Shown piece after piece: positions 1-6,277 of a stretch of 22,687 bases of DNA (position 1 is the stretch's first letter; each line of letters begins with the position of its first letter). Made by a program: the position numbers and the translations under genes. Origin of the DNA: Pseudobacteriovorax antillogorgiicola (GTDB taxonomy: Bacteria > Bdellovibrionota_B > Oligoflexia > Oligoflexales > RGVZ01). Location of the stretch: positions 1 to 22,687 of the forward strand of contig CAMDGW010000013.1 of assembly GCA_945897695.1 (NCBI GenBank). The letters are read 5' to 3'. A model generated the notes under the pieces. It did not search any database. It was given only the letters and a program-made list of their open reading frames with translations, and was not told the DNA's origin.

Positions 1-535
1 GGCGCTGGGCCACAGCCATCATGTCCCTAAGCAATGACTTGGAGTCAGTCCAGAGAACCTTCATACCGAGTTTTTCCCGGAGCTGATCGAGCATGGTTGT
101 TAGCCATTTAGCCTTACTACGCTTTGCCAATACGAAGAAAGGACGATCAAAGCCGGAAGTTGCCGCATGACCCGCAAGCTCCCAAGCCCCATGATGAGCG
201 GTAATTATCACAATGCCGCTGTCCTTAGCTGCTAAATTCAATTTTTTCTTTGCTTCTTCGACTCCATTTAAGACTAAGCTATCCGGACGAAATACGTAAC
301 GTATGGTCTCAAGCATGATCTCAGCTTGCGTCTTTTGGTTTTGTCTAACGAATGTTCGAGAAAATTCAGAATGCTTTGGAAGCCCGTAAACCAGCTCAAT
401 ATTTGCTTTGATCAAGCGTCGATCACGGCCTGCAAAAGGGTACGTCAACCAATATAAGCCCCAAACAACTGCCGGTAGCATTACCGGGGGTATAATTGCG
501 ATCATCCTAAGCAGTTTCAATGACAACTCCCGCAT
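1..535 (-). CDS. Lysophospholipid (LPS/lipid A-type) acyltransferase, N-terminal part, cut by window edge
   Basis: This reading frame starts at the ATG at 533-535 and runs off the left edge after 178 codons, so the C-terminal part is missing. A stop codon lies in frame just upstream, so the start cannot be much earlier. Residues 11-32 form a hydrophobic N-terminal anchor. The motif HHGAWEL at residues 114-120 is the H-x4-E catalytic motif of the LpxL/LpxM (HtrB) family, which transfers acyl chains from acyl-ACP to lipid A precursors at the inner face of the inner membrane. A conserved-looking stretch of charged and aromatic residues follows (FFVLAKR, then KAKWL). The gene begins 18 bases after the lipA stop, so the two are probably co-transcribed. 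I cannot tell LpxL from LpxM or an ornithine-lipid acyltransferase without the C-terminus. Confidence 0.85.
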   Translation of the reverse strand, partial: MRELSLKLLRMIAIIPPVMLPAVVWGLYWLTYPFAGRDRRLIKANIELVYGLPKHSEFSRTFVRQNQKTQAEIMLETIRYVFRPDSLVLNGVEEAKKKLNLAAKDSGIVIITAHHGAWELAGHAATSGFDRPFFVLAKRSKAKWLTTMLDQLREKLGMKVLWTDSKSLLRDMMAVAQR

Positions 536-553
536 ACAGACTGGTCAGATGGC

Positions 554-1486
554 CTAACGAACGTTTTGATCGGCCTTTTTCAGAGCCTGTGCATAGTATT
601 CATGAGCCTTATAGGAAGATCGCACAAGTGGTGCGGATGCCACAGCGATAAAGCCGATCGACTCAGCGTAGTCTCCTAAGCGCTGAAACTCATCGGGGTG
701 CGCAAAGCGTTTAATAGCTAAATGCTTGTTTGTCGGGCGCATATACTGACCCATATTGATAAACTCTACGCCAGCCTCACGCAAATCCTCGAGGCTTTTT
801 TGAACTTCTACTTCTTCTTCACCCAGCCCAAGCATAATGGCACTTTTGGTGTAAACACGGTAATCAGCCAACTCGCGGACCCGCTGAAGTGCTTTGATCG
901 ATTGACGATAATTAGCCCTAGCATCGCGGACCCGGGGCGAAAGCCTCTCAATAGTTTCGATGTTGTGGGCGTAGACATCAGGACGCTCGGCCAAAATGGT
1001 CTTCAAAGCATCCTCACTGCCTTTGAAGTCTCCAGCCAGTAATTCAATCACTATGCTAGGATTTTGCTCCCTAACGACACGAATGACTTCTGCAACATGG
1101 GCAGCCCCACCGTCAGGAAGATCATCGCGATCGACCATTGTGATAACCACGTATTTCAACTTCATCAAGGCAGCACTCTCTGCAACCTGACGTGGCTCAT
1201 CTTTATCAAGCCAACCGTTGGGATTTCCTGTTTTAACGTTGCAAAAACGGCAGCCCCGTGTACAAACCTCACCCAGTACCATGAAGGTGGCGGTGTTCGT
1301 GTTCCAACAGTGACCAATATTGGGACATTTTGCTTCTTCGCAGACGGTGTAAAGCTTTCGGTCGCGGAGATCGCGCTTAATGTTGAAATATGTTTCTCCA
1401 GTCGGAATAGGTGTCTTGAGCCAAGCAGGCTTTCCGATGTGAAGTGAGCGGTTCATTTCGGGAGTTGTGCTGTCACTTGAACTCAT
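554..1486 (-). CDS. lipA: Lipoyl synthase LipA (radical SAM)
   Basis: A 310-residue protein, normal length for the family. It inserts two sulfur atoms into protein-bound octanoyl groups to make the lipoyl cofactor of 2-oxoacid dehydrogenases and the glycine cleavage system. Both cluster motifs are visible: the auxiliary cluster cysteines C49, C54 and C60 (CEEAKCPNIGHC) and the radical SAM cysteines C75, C79 and C82 (CTRGCRFC). The C-terminal RSSY at 289-292 supplies the serine ligand of the auxiliary cluster. The ATG at 1486 is preceded by GAGGG at a rather long spacing; the next methionine (residue 11) has no visible ribosome binding site. The usual partner lipB is not adjacent. Downstream lies the acyltransferase gene; both enzymes draw on ACP-linked fatty acids, which may be why they sit together (inference). 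Confidence 0.97.
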   Translation of the reverse strand: MSSSDSTTPEMNRSLHIGKPAWLKTPIPTGETYFNIKRDLRDRKLYTVCEEAKCPNIGHCWNTNTATFMVLGEVCTRGCRFCNVKTGNPNGWLDKDEPRQVAESAALMKLKYVVITMVDRDDLPDGGAAHVAEVIRVVREQNPSIVIELLAGDFKGSEDALKTILAERPDVYAHNIETIERLSPRVRDARANYRQSIKALQRVRELADYRVYTKSAIMLGLGEEEVEVQKSLEDLREAGVEFINMGQYMRPTNKHLAIKRFAHPDEFQRLGDYAESIGFIAVASAPLVRSSYKAHEYYAQALKKADQNVR

Positions 1487-1516
1487 AGCGCTATCTACCC
1501 TCTGCAGGCCAAACCG

Positions 1517-1544
1517 GTTATAATTGGAACCACGTGTTTATCAC
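1517..1544 (-). promoter_or_regulatory. Candidate sigma70-type promoter for lipA
   Basis: On the minus strand GTGATA (1539-1544, four of six matches to TTGACA) and TATAAC (1517-1522, five of six to TATAAT) are separated by 16 bases and lie about 30 bases upstream of lipA. The same AT stretch reads TATAAT (1519-1524) on the plus strand and could also serve the divergent Rsm22-type gene, though no good -35 is seen for that direction. The rest of 1487-1588 shows no further structure. Confidence 0.3.
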
Positions 1545-1588
1545 TCCCCAACCCTCTCGTAAAGCACTGAATCCACAGGAATTATTCA

Positions 1589-2671
1589 ATGAAATCAGAT
1601 CCATTTTACGCATTTGTCGGCACCGTCATCAAACTGGGGCGCATGCCAAAGGGTTTTGACCCGAAGGGCCGTCGTGCAGATGTGATCTTTAAGGCCATCT
1701 TTAAAGCTGCCAAACCAACCGTTCAAGACATTTGGGAGATCTATACTCAAAGAAGAGATGAGCTCTCCCGCAAGCTGATTTCAAACAAACAGTCAGTTGT
1801 GGCCTACCTGCTCGGCTTTCATTTGGCCAACATGGCTCGCGCCACAGAGCTTTTTAACCGCTCTGACAAGCGACACGGCTGGAAGAAACGACTCAAAAAC
1901 AAAAAAGTGCGTGTTTATGACATTGGATGTGGGACTGCAGCCATGTCTTTGGCCCTAAACATCGAAGCTGACTACTTTTTGATTGACGGAAGTGGACCGC
2001 TTTTGGATGCCGCAAAACTGCTGGCGGAAGCAACTGGACTGAAAGCCAAGACCAGTCGACGCGTGATTGAAGATCTAGATCCAAAGCAGTTCACATCCCG
2101 CGAGGGCGAAGATACCGTCCATATCTATTTGCTTGGCTATGTGTGGAACGAACTTACGCGCAACAATCCTGCTCGCCGAAAACTTATATCAATTGTAAAC
2201 AAGCATATCGAACGCAACGAGGCTTGCCTCGTCTTTATTGCTGAACCTGCCCTTGAATACATGGCGCGCCCAAGTATGGAATTGCGCGACGTTCTTTGCT
2301 CTTCAGGATTTGAAGCACTGTACCCCTGTCCTCATAGCGCCCATTGCGCCATGCTCGATCGCCCAAAGGATTGGTGCTACAGCGAAGGGGAATGGGAGCA
2401 ACCACCTTTGGCTCGATGGGTTGACGAGGAACTCGGCATGAATCGCTCCCGTCACGCTGGTGCTTTGTTTGCTTTTGCCTCGCCAGCATTAGGATTAAAA
2501 TCCGACAACTCTACAGTCGTTGTGGGGCGACCTGTGCGAGATGAGGGCAAAGAACGCTATAAAGGATTTTATGACTACTTGCTCTGCAGCAAGGAAGGAA
2601 TTACCAAAATCACTCCCGTTGCACCTAAGCAGGTTATCGCTCGAGGCATGATTTATAAGGAAAAGAAATAA
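1589..2671 (+). CDS. Rsm22/METTL17-family SAM-binding, Fe-S cysteine-containing ribosome-associated protein
   Basis: A 360-residue protein. Residues 109-117 (VYDIGCGTA) form motif I of a Rossmann-type methyltransferase fold, followed by an acidic residue region (LIDGS, 131-135). In the C-terminal half are C247, C253, C263 and C333, in the setting YPCPHSAHC, DWC and LLC. This spacing resembles the four cysteines that bind a 4Fe-4S cluster in Rsm22 and human METTL17, proteins needed for maturation of the mitochondrial small ribosomal subunit. A comparable role on the bacterial small subunit is inferred, and whether it methylates anything is uncertain. The ATG at 1589 is preceded by AGGA at good spacing. 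It is transcribed divergently from lipA, with 102 bases between them. Confidence 0.82.
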   Translation: MKSDPFYAFVGTVIKLGRMPKGFDPKGRRADVIFKAIFKAAKPTVQDIWEIYTQRRDELSRKLISNKQSVVAYLLGFHLANMARATELFNRSDKRHGWKKRLKNKKVRVYDIGCGTAAMSLALNIEADYFLIDGSGPLLDAAKLLAEATGLKAKTSRRVIEDLDPKQFTSREGEDTVHIYLLGYVWNELTRNNPARRKLISIVNKHIERNEACLVFIAEPALEYMARPSMELRDVLCSSGFEALYPCPHSAHCAMLDRPKDWCYSEGEWEQPPLARWVDEELGMNRSRHAGALFAFASPALGLKSDNSTVVVGRPVRDEGKERYKGFYDYLLCSKEGITKITPVAPKQVIARGMIYKEKK

Positions 2672-2685
2672 GTCCAAATGAACTA

Positions 2686-2796
2686 GGGCTCCATGTTTGA
2701 ATAAGTAGCGTTAATTTCCTCGACAGTGTCAGGAAGGGATGCTAATCGAACTCCCATGAACCTCAGCAGCAGCGATACTCACAAGCATGGGAGCCC
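2686..2796 (+). promoter_or_regulatory. Leader with competing inverted repeats covering the ribosome binding site
   Basis: The ribosome binding site GGGAG (2789-2793) of the next gene lies in CATGGGAG (2786-2793), which is exactly complementary to CTCCCATG at 2751-2758 (27 bases between). A second partner, GGGCTCCATG at 2686-2695, pairs with CATGGGAGCCC (2786-2796) with one bulged base. Either pairing would hide the ribosome binding site. This may be control of translation or chance; no ligand or regulator is suggested by the sequence. Confidence 0.3.
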
Positions 2797-2801
2797 ATAA
2801 G

Positions 2802-4013
2802 ATGAACCTTTCTGTAATCCATGGATTGCGTGCTGGCATTTTGGCCATACTAACTCTCTCATACTCACAAAAACTCGTGGCACAGTCCAGTGATTGCTCA
2901 TCTCAATGGACATGGTTTTCCCAAAAGCCTGGTGACGAGGGCGCTTTCCCCGATACCCAAGTCTCATACTATCGTTACACCTTTAAAATAAATGAGGGAC
3001 GCCCCATCCGCTTAAAAGTGAGCGGGCGTTTTCCTAACGGGCGATATATGGGTTACAACATTTACAACACAGCGCTGATGGATAGTCTTGCTGGAATTGC
3101 TGACCACGAAATTCGACCAGACGATGGTTCGGAAAACCCATATGTATCTGGCGCCTGGAGTGACCAACAGAGTTATACACTGTTGTTTGATCCTCTAAAG
3201 CAAGTGATCTCCCAGGGATCAACTCTAACTTCACCTGGAAATGATGGCCAATCGACAGGCGCGCGAGAGATTTGGTATAGGATCTACGATCCGAAGGATG
3301 GCCCAGGATCCCCAGGATCTGTCACACTACCAAAAATAGAATCTGTTGATGCCGTCACGGGTGCGCTAACAACATGCCCTGAGTCACTTCAAATTCCTGT
3401 ACCAAAAGCACCACAGGGTATTGGACAGGTCGCAAACCTTCCCCCAGGACAAGATGAAAATAACCGTATTCATTTTGTTCATCACAAGGGGCTTGGACTT
3501 TACGCAAATCGAGATACGCACTATGTTGCCGCCCGCTTAAAGCTGCGCGGAGCTGCTGAAGACATTGCTATTATAAAATTTCACGCCCCTCGCTCCCCGC
3601 GTTCAATGGGAGATCTGAATAATCCAGAGCTTCTCGATGTTCGATACTGGTCCTTCTGTGTGGGGTCAGCACTATCAACCACGACCATCCATTGCCTCAC
3701 CGATAAAGATGCTCGACTGGATGGGAAAGGCGATGTCACGATTGTCATTGCGGCAACCCAGCCAAAAAAGATGCCCGAAGACGCCCACTTTATCGAACGT
3801 CCGCGCGGGATTATTCCGATTATGATTTACCGCAATCTCCTGCCGCGTGAAGGATTTGTTGGCGACCTACGAAGCATACCCTATTGGGAGGCTGGATGGC
3901 CCGGACGAAACACAGACGAGTTTTCCGCTGAGCGACACATCGGAAACTACGCGCCAGTGGGCCGGGTGTGCAGTGTGGAAGAGTTCACTGCATCAGGGTG
4001 CCAGATTCACTAA
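2802..4013 (+). CDS. Secreted or periplasmic protein of unknown function
   Basis: I do not recognise this family with certainty. An in-frame ATG lies at 2787, but the ATG at 2802 has GGGAG eight bases upstream and gives a clean Sec signal peptide (MNLSVIHGLRAGI, then a hydrophobic stretch, ending near VAQS), so 2802 is preferred; the protein has 403 residues. The mature part has six cysteines, including the pairs FC...IHC and RVC...GC near the C-terminus, which fits disulfide bonds in an oxidising compartment. It is rich in Gly, Pro, Asp and aromatic residues, with stretches such as FPNGRYMGYNIYN and RPDDGSENPY that suggest a beta-rich extracytoplasmic domain. There is no transmembrane segment after the signal. 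It converges on the symporter gene and overlaps its end by 29 bases. Confidence 0.75.
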   Translation: MNLSVIHGLRAGILAILTLSYSQKLVAQSSDCSSQWTWFSQKPGDEGAFPDTQVSYYRYTFKINEGRPIRLKVSGRFPNGRYMGYNIYNTALMDSLAGIADHEIRPDDGSENPYVSGAWSDQQSYTLLFDPLKQVISQGSTLTSPGNDGQSTGAREIWYRIYDPKDGPGSPGSVTLPKIESVDAVTGALTTCPESLQIPVPKAPQGIGQVANLPPGQDENNRIHFVHHKGLGLYANRDTHYVAARLKLRGAAEDIAIIKFHAPRSPRSMGDLNNPELLDVRYWSFCVGSALSTTTIHCLTDKDARLDGKGDVTIVIAATQPKKMPEDAHFIERPRGIIPIMIYRNLLPREGFVGDLRSIPYWEAGWPGRNTDEFSAERHIGNYAPVGRVCSVEEFTASGCQIH

Positions 4014-5244
4014 CTACGGCTGCACTTGACTCAGCGTCAATGACAAGCGATACCGTCATATCGCTCACAACGTTGGTTGCACTTCGCATCCTTGCCACAA
4101 TCCAGTCAACAGGAAGCAGAAGCGGCAGAATCTCTGATGGAAGATTCGCTGTGGAAAGTACTAACGAGAGCGCAATAATGCCAGCCTCCGGGAAGCCACC
4201 CACGCCGAAAGTCGCCAGCACACAAACAAAAGCGATCCATAATTGATGCCCGATGGTCCAATCAAGACCTGCAGCCTGGGCTAGCATCATAACTGCAGCC
4301 ACTTCATACAACAAAATTCCATCGTTATTAAAATTGGTACCAATACAGGCACCCAGTCGCGACGCGCCTGGAGAAACTTTGAGTTCATCCAAACCAGCCA
4401 ATGTCGACGGCAGAGTTGCCAAACTACTATTTACACCAAATGCGAAGATAACCGGCTGACGGGCTGCTCGCCAAAACTCCAACAAGTTCCGACGGGCCCA
4501 AAACCAAATCCACCCCTGATAAACCAACAATATCTGAAGCAACATGCCACCGACGCAGATCAGTACGTAGACGCCAAGTCCTTTGAAGACTCCGACACCA
4601 TGCTCTCCAGTTGCTCTAGTAACTGCCGCAAAAATAGCTAATGGCATGACCTTCATCAACACCATCATCATTTGGGAAACAACACTCAAGGCTGCTTCGA
4701 TCATTTGGCGCAGACTTCCGAACCAGCCTGCAGACTCACCGCCAGCAAGTCCCGCTCTTCGCACTCCATAGCCGCTAAGAAGGGCCAAAACTAAAATCGC
4801 AGGTACATTATTTGTCACAAAAGGAGCAATCACTGACTCTGGAATTAATGCTTTTAGCGCCTCTAGCCAGGTCACGGACTTGATCAGCGAACCAGAAGTC
4901 GCACCGTGCTCCGCCAAGACAACACTAACTAGTTGTTTCAGCGCTTCGCCAGGTCTAAAAATAAAAACTAACAACATTGCGATCGACATTGCAGCAAATG
5001 CGTTGATCAAACAGGTAATGGCCAAACGCCGCGCGCCCTTTCCAGAAATCTGATCATTCATCAGCCCATGTAAAATAGCTAGAAATAATAACGGCGAAGC
5101 TAAACCCTTCATGATGGCAACTGGAAACCATCCCAAAAAAGCAAAAAATGTGGACTTAGGCCCCAGAGTGTTGCCAACTAAAATCCCAGCAATTATCGCT
5201 AAGACATTGATCAATATGGTTGATGTCAGTTTTTTTGATGTCAT
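3985..5244 (-). CDS. Divergent sodium (or proton):dicarboxylate/amino acid symporter (SDF/DAACS family)
   Basis: A 419-residue inner-membrane transporter with many hydrophobic segments, close to the usual length of GltP/DctA-type carriers. The family landmarks are present: hairpin-1 motif SSLATLP (273-279), a TM7 motif GTNFNNDG (302-309), hairpin 2 FPEAG (351-355) and a TM8 stretch with D380, R387, N391 and D395. Aligned by eye to the archaeal homologue GltPh, the cation-site residues (N306, D308, N391, D395) and the substrate arginine R387 are kept. However, the canonical NMDGT reads NNDGI, and the TM8 aspartate that contacts the substrate amino group is alanine (A384). The substrate is therefore probably not a standard one. 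The gene stands alone, with a 154-base divergent region upstream. Confidence 0.88.
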   Translation of the reverse strand: MTSKKLTSTILINVLAIIAGILVGNTLGPKSTFFAFLGWFPVAIMKGLASPLLFLAILHGLMNDQISGKGARRLAITCLINAFAAMSIAMLLVFIFRPGEALKQLVSVVLAEHGATSGSLIKSVTWLEALKALIPESVIAPFVTNNVPAILVLALLSGYGVRRAGLAGGESAGWFGSLRQMIEAALSVVSQMMMVLMKVMPLAIFAAVTRATGEHGVGVFKGLGVYVLICVGGMLLQILLVYQGWIWFWARRNLLEFWRAARQPVIFAFGVNSSLATLPSTLAGLDELKVSPGASRLGACIGTNFNNDGILLYEVAAVMMLAQAAGLDWTIGHQLWIAFVCVLATFGVGGFPEAGIIALSLVLSTANLPSEILPLLLPVDWIVARMRSATNVVSDMTVSLVIDAESSAAVVSESGTLMQ

Positions 5245-5275
5245 GATTCTCTGTTAAAAAACCTGCAAATATTCG

Positions 5276-5288
5276 GGCAAAATTTGCC
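5276..5288. promoter_or_regulatory. 13-base palindrome, candidate operator upstream of the symporter gene
   Basis: GGCAAAATTTGCC has perfect 6-base arms around one central base and lies 32 bases upstream of the symporter start, in the 154-base region between it and the divergent small gene. A repressor or activator site for the transporter is plausible but unproven. A shorter palindrome, TCTTTAAAGA, lies at 5318-5327. No convincing -35/-10 pair was found for either direction. Confidence 0.3.
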
Positions 5289-5398
5289 TTGTTAAGGAAA
5301 GACGTTTCACACCGATATCTTTAAAGAGCATCAAGAGGCCCTTAAAGGCCCCCGATACCTTAGTCGACGAAGAGTCATTTCGCAATGGGAGGAGCGCC

Positions 5399-5599
5399 AT
5401 GGACGGCCAAAACCCAAACAACAAAAAAGTGCCAAAACACGGTTTACGCCTTGTAAAGGGTCAAGTGACCGATCGAGATTATACAGAGAACGATCAGTCC
5501 TCTGCGACAAAAAAAGCAAAGAAGAACCCTCTTATCGTTCAACTTTCCGCCTTAGCAGATGCCGTCGACGCAGACGTCAAAATGCTCTTAAATCTTTGA
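5399..5599 (+). CDS. Small polar protein of unknown function (66 residues)
   Basis: I do not recognise this protein. Its case as a real gene rests on a very strong ribosome binding site, GGGAGGAG at 5387-5394, four bases before the ATG. The N-terminal 45 residues are highly polar and rich in Lys, Asn and Gln, so probably disordered. The last 23 residues (NPLIVQLSALADAVDADV and onward) look like an amphipathic helix. No signal peptide or membrane segment is seen, so it is probably cytoplasmic. It ends five bases from the end of pyrE, facing it. An overlapping minus-strand frame (5331-5519) lacks a comparable ribosome binding site and was not accepted. Confidence 0.6.
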   Translation: MDGQNPNNKKVPKHGLRLVKGQVTDRDYTENDQSSATKKAKKNPLIVQLSALADAVDADVKMLLNL

Positions 5600-5604
5600 G
5601 TGAT

Positions 5605-6276
5605 TTAGCCCCAATTTGTCCGATACTGATCGATCCTAGACTTTATCTGACCATCAACCCATATCTTCCCAAGGCGCTCCGTGTTCCATAGTGCCCGTAC
5701 GATTTCATCAATGGTCAAAATTGCCATCACAGGGCACCCAAAATCAGCCTGCACTTCAAGCGATGCCTGCTGTGAGCCTAATCCCCGCTCCTGCCTATCG
5801 ATTCCTATCACTACAGCTCGCACCGAAATATTGCGCGGCTTAAGTAACTCCATCGTCTCACGAATACTTGTCCCACCTGTCATCACATCTTCAATAATAA
5901 TGACAGGATGACTTGGGCTTAAGGCTCTTCCCACGAAGACTCCGCCCTCACCATGATCTTTGGCTTCTTTTCGATTGAACGTAAAGGGAACGTCCTCGTT
6001 AGAGTACTTTGCCAGCTCAAGGGTTGTAGCCGCAGCCAAGGTGATACCCTTGTAAGCTGGACCATAAAGATGAATTCCATCCCTAAAACGAGATCGAATC
6101 AAATGCGCATAGCATTCCGCCACTTTGCCCAAAACAGCGCCGTGATCGAACGCACCTGTGTTAATAAAGTACGGCGAAATGCGGCCAGACTTGGTTTTGA
6201 ATTCACCGAACTTCAATGCGCCACTCGTAAGCAGTAGATCTAGGAACTTGCTCTGAAGCTGCGTGAGTGCTGTCAT
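5605..6276 (-). CDS. pyrE: Orotate phosphoribosyltransferase PyrE
   Basis: A 223-residue enzyme that joins orotate and PRPP to give orotidine 5'-phosphate in de novo pyrimidine synthesis; cytoplasmic, acting as a dimer in the family. The PRPP-binding loop is clear at 125-141 (VIIIEDVMTGGTSIRET), and the flexible catalytic loop with R102, K103, K106 and H108 reads FNRKEAKDHGEGG. The N-terminal KSGRISPYF is also typical. The ATG at 6276 follows the nadE stop after one base, and its ribosome binding site GGAG lies inside the end of nadE, so translation of the two is probably coupled. No attenuator is visible, which fits its place at the end of an operon rather than behind its own promoter. Confidence 0.97.
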   Translation of the reverse strand: MTALTQLQSKFLDLLLTSGALKFGEFKTKSGRISPYFINTGAFDHGAVLGKVAECYAHLIRSRFRDGIHLYGPAYKGITLAAATTLELAKYSNEDVPFTFNRKEAKDHGEGGVFVGRALSPSHPVIIIEDVMTGGTSIRETMELLKPRNISVRAVVIGIDRQERGLGSQQASLEVQADFGCPVMAILTIDEIVRALWNTERLGKIWVDGQIKSRIDQYRTNWG

Positions 6277-6277
6277 T

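Noticed and set aside
5331..5519. Minus-strand 62-residue frame opposite the small plus-strand gene.
   Set aside because: No good ribosome binding site and an implausible composition; the plus-strand frame has a strong GGGAGGAG.
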